Shown: positions 42,784 through 52,026, numbered from the stretch's first letter. The stretch: 64,000 nt of DNA from Chloroflexota bacterium (GCA_026708115.1 JAPOVL010000047.1:1-64000); one strand, 5' to 3'. Made by a program: numbers and translations. Notes: generated by a model from the sequence alone, not told the origin.

Positions 42784-43872
42784 ATGAAAGCCAAAATTCT
42801 CTGGCTTATGGTATGCATGTTGGTATCGGCGCCGCTGTCGGCGCAAGATACAGCCTTGCCAGAAGCAGAGCAACCGGGTTGGGATGTGTTCCTAAGAAAG
42901 GACGAAGCTGACACGACGGCGGAACTCGTCTTCATCAACATCCTCACGGGAGAGATGAATAGCAGAAGCATCGCGGGCGAGCGCTTCACATTGCTGGGAA
43001 AGGCCGTAATCTATTACGACCTTGACGAAAACCAGGTCAAGCAGGTTGCGCCGGATACTTCAATCCGGGATCACCCGTTCCTTAGCAAATCAGCCGATAC
43101 AGAACGGGTGGATTGGCTCGTTTTCGGAGGCGGACAGGCAATCGCCTGGACCGTGACGCGTCGGGGAGACGGGGGAACGCTGAGCACTTCGACTTATGTC
43201 AGCGACGTGGACGGCGCTGATGGTCGCGAGGTATTGGTTGATGGGCCTCGCGAAGGCGTTCGCGTTCTGCCGGTCGCATTCAGCGCGGCTACAAATGAAC
43301 TGATTATGGAAGCCCACCCCGACGGCATCAGCGAGCACTTCTCGTATACACAGTATGCTGGATTGTTCGCGCTAAGCCTGGCAGACGGCGCCCTGAGGCA
43401 ATTGCCAGACGAATCCGGATGCTACTGCGCCGCGGGCTTTGGAGACCAGGTATTGTTGCGATTTCCGCCGTCTTCAAGGGGTGATGGCGTAGAAGTCAAG
43501 GTTTACAGCCTCGACGGAAGCCAGAAAATGGCTATCGAGAGCGCGGCGCCGGCTGGATTCACGGCGCCCGGGGAGGCGCTGGTCGGCGCCGACGACAACC
43601 TGGCGCTATATGTCGTTTCGCAAGTTCCGATGCAAGGAGCTGCTGCGGACGAGACGCGCAGCGTCTTTGTTCTGGCCGATCTGCAGACCTTGGAACAGTC
43701 GCTTGTCAGCAATCCATTTACGGGACTTGCGCGCCGGGTCGCATGGACAGAGGATTATGCGGCTGTGCTGTTCACGAACGATCAGCAGCTAGGCACCTGG
43801 AAGCTACGCTTGTCTGACGGGAAGATTAGCGAGCTGGCCTCGGCCCTGTACCTGGGCAGCTTGCAGGGGTAA
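42784..43872 (+). CDS. Secreted beta-propeller-like protein of unknown function
   Basis: The 362-residue protein has a clear signal peptide (MKAKILWLMVCMLVSAPLSAQ, cut near SAQ). The rest is predicted all-beta with repeated units such as VFGGGQAIAWTV, ETRSVFVLADLQTLEQ and AWTEDYAAVLFTNDQQLGTWKLRLSDGKI, which resemble blades of a TolB/WD40-type propeller. Two adjacent cysteines flank a Tyr (GCYCAAG). No catalytic motif is seen. It has its own consensus-like promoter and converges on the glycosyltransferase with only 13 bases between stops. Confidence 0.75.
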   Translation: MKAKILWLMVCMLVSAPLSAQDTALPEAEQPGWDVFLRKDEADTTAELVFINILTGEMNSRSIAGERFTLLGKAVIYYDLDENQVKQVAPDTSIRDHPFLSKSADTERVDWLVFGGGQAIAWTVTRRGDGGTLSTSTYVSDVDGADGREVLVDGPREGVRVLPVAFSAATNELIMEAHPDGISEHFSYTQYAGLFALSLADGALRQLPDESGCYCAAGFGDQVLLRFPPSSRGDGVEVKVYSLDGSQKMAIESAAPAGFTAPGEALVGADDNLALYVVSQVPMQGAAADETRSVFVLADLQTLEQSLVSNPFTGLARRVAWTEDYAAVLFTNDQQLGTWKLRLSDGKISELASALYLGSLQG

Positions 43873-43885
43873 GAAGCCCCATTTA

Positions 43886-45046
43886 TCAGGATACTTGCGT
43901 GCGCGCGATATTGGGCTTGTTGGCAAAATCCCAGACGGCTTCGGCGATTTCCCAGACGGCGTTTGGACGCGCGATTCTACGGGCGTTAGCCGACCGTCTG
44001 GCCAGCATTTCGGGCCCCTCGCCAAGCCAGTCAATGATTTGCGACACGACCTTTTCCGGCTTTGGCAAGTAAACGCCGGCGGCGTTCTCCAGCACCAGTT
44101 TCACGTTTCCGGTTTCCTGCCCGGGTATGCGATCGCTGATGATCATTGGCAAGCCGGCGATGGCTGCTTCGCTGATCGTCGAGGGACCGGCTTTGGTGAC
44201 AATGATATCGGAGGCTGCCATCAGGCGAGGCATTTCGTGGTGGTTGGTCACGAAGCCGAATATATGCCGGGCATTCGTCCAGATACGTGATTCGAGCTTG
44301 ATCTTGAGGTCTTCGTTGCGCCCACAGACTACGACAATCTGTACGTTGAGCCGCCGCGCGTCGAGGGCCTTGACCATCTTGTAGATCGTCCCCATGCCTT
44401 CGCCACCGGCAACGAACAAGACTGCGGGCAATTTTGGATCAAAACCAAAGTCTTTGCGCGCCTCTGCCTTGCTGGTCATTGATTTGATGAAATGCGGATT
44501 GACCGGCAAACCTGTGATCTGCATCTGTGATGAGGACATGCCCAGCCTAAGTCCGCGCCGGTAAGCGGTTTCGGTGGGAACAAAGCAATAATCGACGCGA
44601 GGATCGTACCAAAACGAGGGCGTGGTCACCAAATCCGTTACCACTGTCAAGAAAGGCGGGCGTTCATCCAGGGTCAAAAAAGCCCGGAAGGTCGGATTCG
44701 CAATCACCGAATGCGTACAAACCACGACATCGGCGGGATGGTCGCGCACGACGCGCCGAAGAATCTTGCGATTATTGCGATAGATAAACTGTCGCGCCAA
44801 ACGGGCGCGGTGTTTGCCGTCGAAGCTGTGATACATAAGCGCCCAAAGCAGCTTCGATGTGTTGACGACCAGGGGGTACAATTCCGGCTGTTTGTTGAGC
44901 GGCCACTTCAACTCGCGCAGCACGTCGACGGCATCAAATTCAACAGCGTCGCCATACATTATCGTCATGGCATCCTGAATTGCTTGAAACGCGGAGCGAT
45001 GACCGCCACCGGTATCCGAAAACAGAAATAGGACGCGCTTCGTCAC
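43886..45046 (-). CDS. MGDG synthase/UgtP-type glycosyltransferase
   Basis: The 386-residue protein is a GT28-like diacylglycerol glycosyltransferase. It starts VLFLFSDTGGGHRSAFQAI, has an N-terminal MGDG-synthase domain (to about 170), and a C-terminal nucleotide-sugar domain with GGEGMGTIYKMVKAL and TKAGPSTISEAAIAGLPMII. It probably adds galactose or glucose to diacylglycerol, making membrane glycolipids on the cytosolic face. A promoter with a 15-base palindrome near its start lies about 100 bases upstream. Confidence 0.88.
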   Translation of the reverse strand: MTKRVLFLFSDTGGGHRSAFQAIQDAMTIMYGDAVEFDAVDVLRELKWPLNKQPELYPLVVNTSKLLWALMYHSFDGKHRARLARQFIYRNNRKILRRVVRDHPADVVVCTHSVIANPTFRAFLTLDERPPFLTVVTDLVTTPSFWYDPRVDYCFVPTETAYRRGLRLGMSSSQMQITGLPVNPHFIKSMTSKAEARKDFGFDPKLPAVLFVAGGEGMGTIYKMVKALDARRLNVQIVVVCGRNEDLKIKLESRIWTNARHIFGFVTNHHEMPRLMAASDIIVTKAGPSTISEAAIAGLPMIISDRIPGQETGNVKLVLENAAGVYLPKPEKVVSQIIDWLGEGPEMLARRSANARRIARPNAVWEIAEAVWDFANKPNIARTQVS

Positions 45047-45145
45047 AATTGGACTTTCCTAGGACGGGAGCCTGTCGACCCAAGACGCGAACGACGGTCA
45101 ATTGAGGGGTCGCTTGTGCCCGCTTCGGCTTTGCATTGACGCGAT

Positions 45146-45195
45146 AGATCGCTGCGATCTGTGCAATTATATCATAGTTGGCGCAGGCGCTGAAA
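45146..45195 (-). promoter_or_regulatory. Promoter and palindrome for the glycosyltransferase
   Basis: On the minus strand TTTCAG (45195-45190) and a perfect TATAAT (45171-45166) are 18 bases apart. Five bases further is the perfect 15-base palindrome AGATCGCTGCGATCT (45146-45160), which would cover the transcription start. It shares the CGCTGCG core with the binding-protein palindrome at 32984. Confidence 0.45.
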
Positions 45196-45211
45196 CGTTG
45201 TCACAGGTCCC

Positions 45212-45289
45212 CAGGGCAATCGCATCAAAATGAACATGCAGTGCAATGAACACGATACAAACTTAAATATAACCACAGAGGCACAGAAG
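45212..45289 (+). repeat. Repeat family C, full copy C3
   Basis: CAGGGCAATCGCATCAAAAT, GAACATGCAGTGCAATGAAC, ACGATACAAACTTAAATATA, ACCACAGAGGCACAGAAG. It is the most complete family C copy in the window. Confidence 0.75.
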
Positions 45290-45330
45290 TAAGTGCAAGT
45301 AGGTTATGAGAAAATGTGACATGCGCGATC

Positions 45331-45377
45331 AACCCCTCACCCCCCAACCCCCTCTCCCACAAGGGGGAGAGGGGGAG
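45331..45377 (+). repeat. Repeat family D, copy D1
   Basis: AACCCCTCACCCCCCAACCC then CCTCTCCCACAAGGGGGAGAGGGGG; the CCCCCTCTCCC/GGGAGAGGGGG arms form a long hairpin. This C-rich palindrome type is seen in many bacterial genomes. Confidence 0.65.
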
Positions 45378-45627
45378 CGCTTTTGCCTGGATTTGGATTA
45401 CATTCATAATTCTCACAATAAATGCAATTGTTTCGCATTAGTTTATTGGTACTACTGAGAAAGCCTAAATGGACTTTTGCATTTTGCGGGCGACTGTTAG
45501 GTGGTTGCTGTTCTTTTTTTCAAGCGAATTCGATACACAATCGTCATATGGGCCATCCATCTTCCCAAGTTGCAGGAGTTTCATGTATAGTTAAGCTGAA
45601 TGCACCGCTGTTAGAGAGTAAGTTTCC

Positions 45628-46374
45628 ATGTTCCTGGATCTGCACCCGATTACGATCGTTATCAATCTCATTGTGCTCGGCATTGGCATGACCGTACACG
45701 AATTCGCTCACAATTTTGTCGCGTGGAAGATGGGCGATCCCTTGCCCAAAAAGCAGGGGCGCTTAACGCTGAATCCGCTTGTGCATATAAACTGGGTCGG
45801 CTGGCTGATGTTCGCGATCATCGGTTTTGGCATCCTGGGCAGCGCGCCGATCTCGCCACAGCGCATGCGCGATCCACGCTGGGGCTTTCTGGCCGCGGTG
45901 GCAGCGGGTCCATTTTCCAACCTGTGCCTGGCATTGGTTTTCGCGCTCATACTTCGCCTCGGCGGGATCGCGGTTGATGGCTATTATTTGTATACCTTGC
46001 CGGATTCGATAGCCAGTCCCCTGGGCGCGCTGGCGGCCTTCATGTACGCGATGGTCTTTTGGAATGTGCTGCTATTCGTCTTCAATTTGATTCCGCTTTT
46101 CCCGATCGACGGCTGGCACGTCGTATTGACGTTGCTGCCCGGCTCCTGGCTCAATCGCATGCAAATCCCAGTTGCCATTCAGCAGAATCTGCGCCCTGTG
46201 TCGGAGTTTTTGATGCGCCCGGCCTTCAAATGGCGTGATTGGCAAGTCCTGAGCTACTACGTTTTCCTGGGCGTGATCTTTTTGTCCTTCATCCCGATTG
46301 CCGGTGTAAGTCCGCTTGGGCTCTTAATCGGGCAGCCTACCAGCGCAATAATGCGCCTGCTGCTGTTCTTGTAA
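45628..46374 (+). CDS. Site-2 protease family protein (M50)
   Basis: The 248-residue polytopic membrane protein has the zinc motif HEFAH (His24, Glu25, His28) in the first helix and the C-terminal metal motif NLIPLFPIDGWHV. This is the minimal group III site-2 protease architecture, without a PDZ or CBS domain. Such proteases cut transmembrane segments of regulators inside the membrane. It is followed 3 bases later by an HD-domain gene, so the pair is co-transcribed. Confidence 0.9.
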   Translation: MFLDLHPITIVINLIVLGIGMTVHEFAHNFVAWKMGDPLPKKQGRLTLNPLVHINWVGWLMFAIIGFGILGSAPISPQRMRDPRWGFLAAVAAGPFSNLCLALVFALILRLGGIAVDGYYLYTLPDSIASPLGALAAFMYAMVFWNVLLFVFNLIPLFPIDGWHVVLTLLPGSWLNRMQIPVAIQQNLRPVSEFLMRPAFKWRDWQVLSYYVFLGVIFLSFIPIAGVSPLGLLIGQPTSAIMRLLLFL

Positions 46375-46377
46375 GAT

Positions 46378-46905
46378 ATGGAAGCCGCATTAAACCGAGT
46401 TGAACAGGGCATTCGCGCGCTCTTTGCCTTCGCTACGCCGATTGATCTGCAATTGGCAAATCAATATCTTTCATCAAAAGAACTTGACGCATTTCAAAAA
46501 ATGTCGCGCGCCGACCAATTGCACAGTCTAAACGTTCTACGAACGGTAATGAAGCAGCGCGAATCCGTCCCACTGCCCCTGGCCGTTGCCGCATTAATGC
46601 ACGATGTCGGCAAGTGCCGCTGTCACTTGACCGTCTGGCAGAAGACCCTGGCTGTGCTGGTCAAGCATTTGATTCCGTCTTTGGCAGACAGGCTCGGCCG
46701 CGAGGAAAACCTGAGCATTTGGCGCGCGCCCTTTGTCGTGAGATCCCGGCACGCGCAATGGAGCGGCGAAATCTTGCGCGCGTGTTGTGCTGACGAAGTC
46801 GCCGTATGGCTTGTCGAGCACCATCAGGCCGATATTTTAGCGCATCGCGATCATCCGCAGGCCACATTGCTGCAATGCCTTCAGCGCGCCGACGAAGCTT
46901 GCTGA
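46378..46905 (+). CDS. HD domain protein
   Basis: The 175-residue protein has the HD metal-dependent phosphohydrolase motif ALMHDVGKCRC, an upstream conserved His (DQLHSLNVLR), and later WLVEHHQADIL with the distal histidines. Activity on a nucleotide or phosphate ester is expected, but the substrate is unknown. It starts 3 bases after the site-2 protease stop and is probably translated with it. Confidence 0.82.
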   Translation: MEAALNRVEQGIRALFAFATPIDLQLANQYLSSKELDAFQKMSRADQLHSLNVLRTVMKQRESVPLPLAVAALMHDVGKCRCHLTVWQKTLAVLVKHLIPSLADRLGREENLSIWRAPFVVRSRHAQWSGEILRACCADEVAVWLVEHHQADILAHRDHPQATLLQCLQRADEAC

Positions 46906-47090
46906 GCGGCGCGCAGCGGCAAGCGTTGCCCAAGCGCTATAGATTGAAGCCCTTGGTCTGCGCTATAGTTTAGATATGGCGCAAATGAATCGCGCAACAT
47001 GCGATTGGGCGGTCTTCAGCTATCTTATCATTTTGGAGAGCCCGTTTTGGAAGTCGCCGCGGGTAAGCCGGTAGGTGCGAGGAGCATTGT

Positions 47091-48110
47091 ATGGCTGAGC
47101 TAACAATTGCCGTTCTGGGTTTGGATCGCTTGGGAGCGTCGCTGGCTTTACGCTTGCAGACCTATGTTGAAAAGCGTGGCCAGCATCGCTTTACGTTGAT
47201 CGGCCACGACAGCCGAGACGACTATGAAACGCCGACGCGCAAACTCAAGGTCTTCGACAAGATCGAAAGAAAAGCTTACAACGCGGTTGAGTCGGCCGAC
47301 ATCGTGTTCATGAATCTGCCCTATGAGGACTTGCGCGCAGGCTATGAACTGATCGCGCCCTCCTTGCGCGACGGCGTACTCATCCTCGATACCGCGGCAA
47401 TCAAGCAGCCGTCGATAGCCTGGGCGGCACAGTACTTGAGCGGCGAGCACCATCTGATTGGTTTCACGGCTGTGATCAACGCTGATTATTTGCTGGAGCA
47501 TCAATTGAGTCCGGAGTACGCGAGCGACGATTATTTTCTGGACAGCCCCATCTATTTGACGCCGTCGGTTGCCAGCATTAAGGAAGCGATTGACCTGGCC
47601 GTCAACTTTTCGGCGATTCTGGGCGGCAAACCCCATTTTCTCGACCCGGCCGAGCACGACAGCTTAACAACCGTCACAGAGGAGATCCCGCAACTTCTGA
47701 GTGTCGCAGCCTACGCGAGCGCCATGAATCACAATGCCTGGCAAGACGCCCAGCGCCTCACCAACCCGCCCTTCAACGTCCTGACACGCTACTTGTTGAC
47801 TCATCATCCAGACGCCTTGCGCGACGAGTGGATGGCGAACAGGGAGCCACTGACGCGAGCAATTGATGAGTTGCTGGCATCCTTGACGGAGGTGCGAAAT
47901 CGGCTTGCGGCCAACGACGAAAGCGCGATCGAAGCGTTCTTAGTTGCCGCCTCGGATGATTATCAGCGGTGGATCAACAAGCGACATAAGGGCGATTGGG
48001 ATGACCGACCCAAGAACAATGTACAGTTCGAACATACAGTCGCCGGCACGCTTTTTGGCGGCGCCATTACCAAACGCCTGTTCGGCGGCAGCAAAAACGA
48101 CGATAAATGA
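47091..48110 (+). CDS. Prephenate dehydrogenase-like NAD(P)-binding protein
   Basis: The 339-residue protein has an N-terminal Rossmann segment (TIAVLGLDRLGASLALRL), an aspartate-rich ADIVFMNLPYED strand, and an all-helical C-terminal half, as in TyrA-family dehydrogenases. The substrate motif HP-MAG normally found after the Rossmann domain is replaced by GFTAVINADYLL, so it is unlikely to be a standard prephenate dehydrogenase. The C-terminus ends in a basic, Gly-rich tail. There are no aromatic biosynthesis genes around. Confidence 0.75.
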   Translation: MAELTIAVLGLDRLGASLALRLQTYVEKRGQHRFTLIGHDSRDDYETPTRKLKVFDKIERKAYNAVESADIVFMNLPYEDLRAGYELIAPSLRDGVLILDTAAIKQPSIAWAAQYLSGEHHLIGFTAVINADYLLEHQLSPEYASDDYFLDSPIYLTPSVASIKEAIDLAVNFSAILGGKPHFLDPAEHDSLTTVTEEIPQLLSVAAYASAMNHNAWQDAQRLTNPPFNVLTRYLLTHHPDALRDEWMANREPLTRAIDELLASLTEVRNRLAANDESAIEAFLVAASDDYQRWINKRHKGDWDDRPKNNVQFEHTVAGTLFGGAITKRLFGGSKNDDK

Positions 48111-48291
48111 TCGCGAGAGGCGCAAGGCGCGCAACCGGCGAAAAGGATCAGAGCGGCGCTGACTATATGCAGTTGGCAAAGAAATATTTGACCAGAGACG
48201 ATAAATCGGATAAAGTAATCAGAATAGTCCTGTGAGCAGGACGCTGGCATATTGAAGTGAGACTTTACCGACAGTAAAGGGGCTCCCGAAA

Positions 48292-49611
48292 ATGAAAAAC
48301 TATTTGCAAAACTTGATCCGTCTCCTGGTCCTCATGGCATTGCTGACGACTTCGGCGATTGCGCTTGCGCAGGAGGAGATGGAGACTGCGGCTGAAACGC
48401 AGGCTATGCCCTTCATCGGCATTCGCTATTGGGGCGTTGACGAGGGCATTCTGGTTACCGGCGTCATAGCCAATACGCCCGCTGCTAATGCCGATCTCGA
48501 GGCTGGGGACGTTGTCAACGCGTTTGATGAAACCGCCATCGATTTCTCTTCCATCAGGGAGGTACTGCTGACCTACGTCGTGGGCGATACCATTACCTTG
48601 AGCGTCGCGCGCGACGGTTCAGCTTTCACAACTGACGTGACTTTGATGGCGCTGCCAGAGGATCTGTTCAGCGATCCAGACTATGCCATGCCCTTGGATC
48701 TGGCGTCTGTCGGCTTGTATGTCCAGCAATGCGACGACAAGGTATTCATTGTTGCCGCATTGGCAGGTTCTGAAGTTGCAGAAGCGGGATTCCACGTCCA
48801 TGACCGCCTGATCAGCGTTGACGGCGATGCGATTGACAGCATTGGCGCCGCGGATGTGGCTGTATCCGACCTGAATGAGGGTGATGAACTGGCAATCAAG
48901 GTCTTGCGCGGCGACCGCGAATTGACCATGAAGGTGATCGTAGAAGATCATCGCAGGCGCCGGGGTCCAGGACATCGGCCCGGTCCGGGTCCGCGACTGG
49001 ACGTCAGCAGCGTCTACCAGACGGACAGCATTGCGCTGGGCTACGGGGACGACGCCATCGAGATCCGGGAAATCAGTCCGGCGCACGAACTGTACGCCGC
49101 TGGTTTGAGACAATATGATCTGATCACAGCCGTCAACGGCGCCGCCATAGAAGAAGCGAAGGATTTGTTCACTGGCGAGGACATCAATCTGACAATAGCG
49201 CGCATGAGCGGCAACCTTCACTTTGATGTGCCCTCAAGCATCGCTCCTCTGCTGATGTTCGGCATTGACGCGCCGCAGGAGCAAGATCGTTCCGTTTGGC
49301 TGGGGCTGCACGAAAAGCAAGTGACGCTGGGCGTGCGCTATATCCAGTTGGAAGCTGACAGCCCTTACTTCGAGGGCAGCGCTGTCAGCAACGGCGCCTA
49401 CGTCGCTGAGGTGATTGAGGGGCTTCCCGCAGGGGCGGCTGGCATTCAAGTCGGCGACATCATCGTAGCAGTCGAAGGCGAGCCAGCGACGCTGGAAATT
49501 GATCTGCGCAATCGCATCTATTTCCACAAGCCGGGTGATGAGGTGACGCTGGATGTCCTGCGCGATGGCGAGTTGATGCAGGTTGAGGTCACGCTGCGCG
49601 TATCGAGCTAA
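48292..49611 (+). CDS. Secreted protein with four PDZ domains
   Basis: The 439-residue protein begins with a signal peptide (about 1-26, cut near ALAQ). Four PDZ-like domains follow at about 38-122, 138-220, 240-300 and 345-437. Each has an AGL- or AGF-type loop such as AGDVVNAFDET, VHDRLISVDGD, QYDLITAVNGA and VGDIIVAVEGE. A short His/Arg/Pro-rich linker (DHRRRRGPGHRPGPGP) separates the second and third. No HtrA or other protease domain is present, so it is probably a scaffold or adaptor at the cell surface. Confidence 0.85.
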   Translation: MKNYLQNLIRLLVLMALLTTSAIALAQEEMETAAETQAMPFIGIRYWGVDEGILVTGVIANTPAANADLEAGDVVNAFDETAIDFSSIREVLLTYVVGDTITLSVARDGSAFTTDVTLMALPEDLFSDPDYAMPLDLASVGLYVQQCDDKVFIVAALAGSEVAEAGFHVHDRLISVDGDAIDSIGAADVAVSDLNEGDELAIKVLRGDRELTMKVIVEDHRRRRGPGHRPGPGPRLDVSSVYQTDSIALGYGDDAIEIREISPAHELYAAGLRQYDLITAVNGAAIEEAKDLFTGEDINLTIARMSGNLHFDVPSSIAPLLMFGIDAPQEQDRSVWLGLHEKQVTLGVRYIQLEADSPYFEGSAVSNGAYVAEVIEGLPAGAAGIQVGDIIVAVEGEPATLEIDLRNRIYFHKPGDEVTLDVLRDGELMQVEVTLRVSS

Positions 49612-49635
49612 GCGCTTGAGAGATTGAGAAACGCG

Positions 49636-49665
49636 AAAGCCCCTGTCGCATGGCAGGGGCTTTTT
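49636..49665. terminator. Bidirectional intrinsic terminator
   Basis: AAAGCCCCTG and CAGGGGCTTT pair perfectly around TCGCATGG, followed by TTTTT. It separates the convergent PDZ gene and rny. Confidence 0.9.
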
Positions 49666-49733
49666 GATTGGATCGATCGTGTCAACTGCTCAAGCGCGCC
49701 AAATTGAATAGACGTCTCGAGCTTTGAGCGTGC

Positions 49734-51290
49734 CTATTTCGCGTACTCCACGCGCCGGGTCTCGCGGATCACGTGTACTTTGATCTGTCCCGGATACTGC
49801 ATATCGTTCTCGATGCGCTTGGCGATATCGCGCGCCAGTTGAATGGCCAGATAGTCGTCCACGACTTCGGGGCGCACGATAATGCGCACTTCGCGCCCGG
49901 CTTGCAGGGCGTAGCTCTGCTCGACGCCATCAAAGGTATTGGCAATCTCTTCCAACTGCTTGACGCGGCGGATGTAGGAATCGAGGCTTTCCCGCCGGGC
50001 ACCGGGTCGGGCGCCGGAAATGGCGTCAGCCGCTTCCACGATAAAGGCTTCGACGCATTCTTTCTCGACCTCGTGATGGTGGGCGGCAATACAGTTGACA
50101 ACACGATCATTGCCGCCATAGCGCTTGACAAACTCGGCCCCGATCAAGGCATGTGTGCCTTCGACATTGTGATCAATGGCCTTGCCAATATCGTGCATTA
50201 AGCCGCCCATCTTTGCGATATTGGCATCGGCGCCCAACTCCAAAGCGATCATGCCAGCGATATGGGCGGTCTCGATTGCGTGGGCATGCTGGTTCTGACC
50301 ATAACTGCTGCGGAATTTCAACTGCCCCAGCAGTTTCAGCACTTCTACATGCAAGCCGTGAACGCCGGTCTCGTAGGCCGCGCGTTCGCCCTCTTCGCGC
50401 ACAATTTGCTCGACTTCGGCTCGCGTATCTTCGACAAGTTTTTCAATGCGCGCCGGATGAATGCGGCCGTCGGTTACCAGTTTGGCCATGGTCCGTTTGG
50501 CTACCTCGCGGCGGACCGGATCAAAACTGCTTATCGTGACCGCTTCGGGCGAGTCGTCCACGACAACATCGACACCGGTTGCCAGTTCGAAAGAGCGGAT
50601 ATTGCGCCCGTTGCGCCCGATGATGCGCCCTTTCATGTCGTCGCTAGGCAGGGGCACCACGCTCACAGAGACTTCGCTCACTTGCTCCGAAGCCAGGCGC
50701 TGAATCGCCATTGCGATTAAGCTTCGAGCGCGATGATCGGCTGTTTCGCGCGCTTCGGCTTCCACCTGGCGAATGATACGCGCCATATCGTTGCGCGCGT
50801 CCAATTCGATGGATTCAAGCAGCGTTTGTCGCGCCTCATCGACTGTCATCTGCGCAATGCCTTGAAGCTTTTCCAGGATGTTCGATTCAGACTTCTTGAG
50901 ATCGTTCTCCTTTTTGTCGAGCCGGCTTTGACGTTTATTCAGTTGTTGATCGCGCTGTTCGAGACGTTCCACTCGCTTATCGAGTTCGTTTCGCCGACGT
51001 TGGATACGCTCGTCTTCGTCACTCAGAACACGGCGGCGGCGCTGTAATATGCCTTCCGCGTCGTTGATCCGCTGCTGCGCCGCATGCTCAGCTTCGGCAA
51101 CGATTTGCGTCTTCTCCACTTCAGCATTTTTCAGCAGTTCTTTGGCATCATTCGAGGCTTGTATAAGCGCGCTTTGCCCTTCGTCCTGCTGCTTCTTCAG
51201 CAGCGTCGCTCTGCCTCGCCATACGCCCAAGCCATACCCCGCGCCGATACCGATGACTGCCACAGCAATTGCCAAGATAATCGTTTCCAT
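49734..51290 (-). CDS. rny: Ribonuclease Y
   Basis: The 518-residue membrane-anchored endoribonuclease starts with a transmembrane helix (ETIILAIAVAVIGIGAGYGLG), then a long coiled coil (about 30-190), a KH domain (GRIIGRNGRNIRSFELATGV), and an HD domain with MHDIGKAID and the distal AHHHEVE. It initiates mRNA decay at the inner membrane face. Length and domain order are normal. It lies 76 bases downstream of recX on the same strand. Confidence 0.97.
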   Translation of the reverse strand: METIILAIAVAVIGIGAGYGLGVWRGRATLLKKQQDEGQSALIQASNDAKELLKNAEVEKTQIVAEAEHAAQQRINDAEGILQRRRRVLSDEDERIQRRRNELDKRVERLEQRDQQLNKRQSRLDKKENDLKKSESNILEKLQGIAQMTVDEARQTLLESIELDARNDMARIIRQVEAEARETADHRARSLIAMAIQRLASEQVSEVSVSVVPLPSDDMKGRIIGRNGRNIRSFELATGVDVVVDDSPEAVTISSFDPVRREVAKRTMAKLVTDGRIHPARIEKLVEDTRAEVEQIVREEGERAAYETGVHGLHVEVLKLLGQLKFRSSYGQNQHAHAIETAHIAGMIALELGADANIAKMGGLMHDIGKAIDHNVEGTHALIGAEFVKRYGGNDRVVNCIAAHHHEVEKECVEAFIVEAADAISGARPGARRESLDSYIRRVKQLEEIANTFDGVEQSYALQAGREVRIIVRPEVVDDYLAIQLARDIAKRIENDMQYPGQIKVHVIRETRRVEYAK

Positions 51291-51366
51291 AGTCGCTTGA
51301 CGGTATCCATTGGATACATTCGTCCCTGCTCCTTTCTTAACCAGATCCGGATTGTATCCACCTGGG

Positions 51367-52026
51367 TTATTCCTCTAGACCATTGGCGAAGTAGCGGGGT
51401 TCGGATTGGTCGAGCTCGGCTTCCAATCGATCGATGACACTATGAATCGTATCGCGATCGAATCCACGGCGATAAAGCCAGGAACCCAGCTTATGCCGGA
51501 AGTCGACGCGCGACTTGCCTCGATAGCGCCAGATCCGCTTTTCGGCAGCTCGTTCCGCAGATGCTTCAGCGTCAATCGCATGCAACATAGATTCGATAAT
51601 GTCTCGGCCAACGCCCTTTTGACTCAGTTCATAACGAAGCGCTCGCGGCGCCATGGGTTTGAACCGTTCCCGATTCTCGATCCAGAATCGGGCAAAAGAG
51701 GCATCATCGAGGGACCCTTGCTGCCGCAGCCGATCCACTACGATCGCTACCACGGTATCCGAAATACCTGATCTGACAAGATGTCGGCGGACTTCTTCGG
51801 AACTGCGGGGTCTGAATGACAAGTAATTGACCGCACGGTCGTAAGCAGCTTGTTCTTTGCTCTTGCCGTCCAAGGCCTTGATCTCTAGCTGTGACAACTC
51901 TTGCCCGGTATGCAATCCAGCCGCGCAGATCAGCGGCAGATCAAAGGCAAACTCGTCATCCAGATAAAGACTGACCCGGTCTTCGCCCCCAGTTTGAACT
52001 CGCAGCGCTGTGATGATCGGCATCAT
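51367..52026 (-). CDS. recX: RecX family regulatory protein
   Basis: The 219-residue protein has the triple three-helix RecX pattern: AAYDRAVNYLSFRPRSSEEVRRHLV, VVDRLRQQGSLDDASFARFWIENR and LGSWLYRRGFDRDTIHSVIDRL. RecX binds RecA filaments and modulates recombination. An N-terminal about-50-residue beta-rich segment (IITALRVQTGGEDRVSLYLD) is common in longer RecX proteins. recA is not in the window. The stop is followed after 76 bases by rny. Confidence 0.9.
   Translation of the reverse strand: MMPIITALRVQTGGEDRVSLYLDDEFAFDLPLICAAGLHTGQELSQLEIKALDGKSKEQAAYDRAVNYLSFRPRSSEEVRRHLVRSGISDTVVAIVVDRLRQQGSLDDASFARFWIENRERFKPMAPRALRYELSQKGVGRDIIESMLHAIDAEASAERAAEKRIWRYRGKSRVDFRHKLGSWLYRRGFDRDTIHSVIDRLEAELDQSEPRYFANGLEE

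Larger units (their letters stand above)
45047..45627. other. Gene-free interval with promoter, palindrome and repeats
   Basis: The 581 bases separate divergent genes. They hold the minus-strand promoter and palindrome at 45146-45195, repeat C3, repeat D1 and about 250 bases without recognisable content. No ORF is convincing. Confidence 0.6.
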
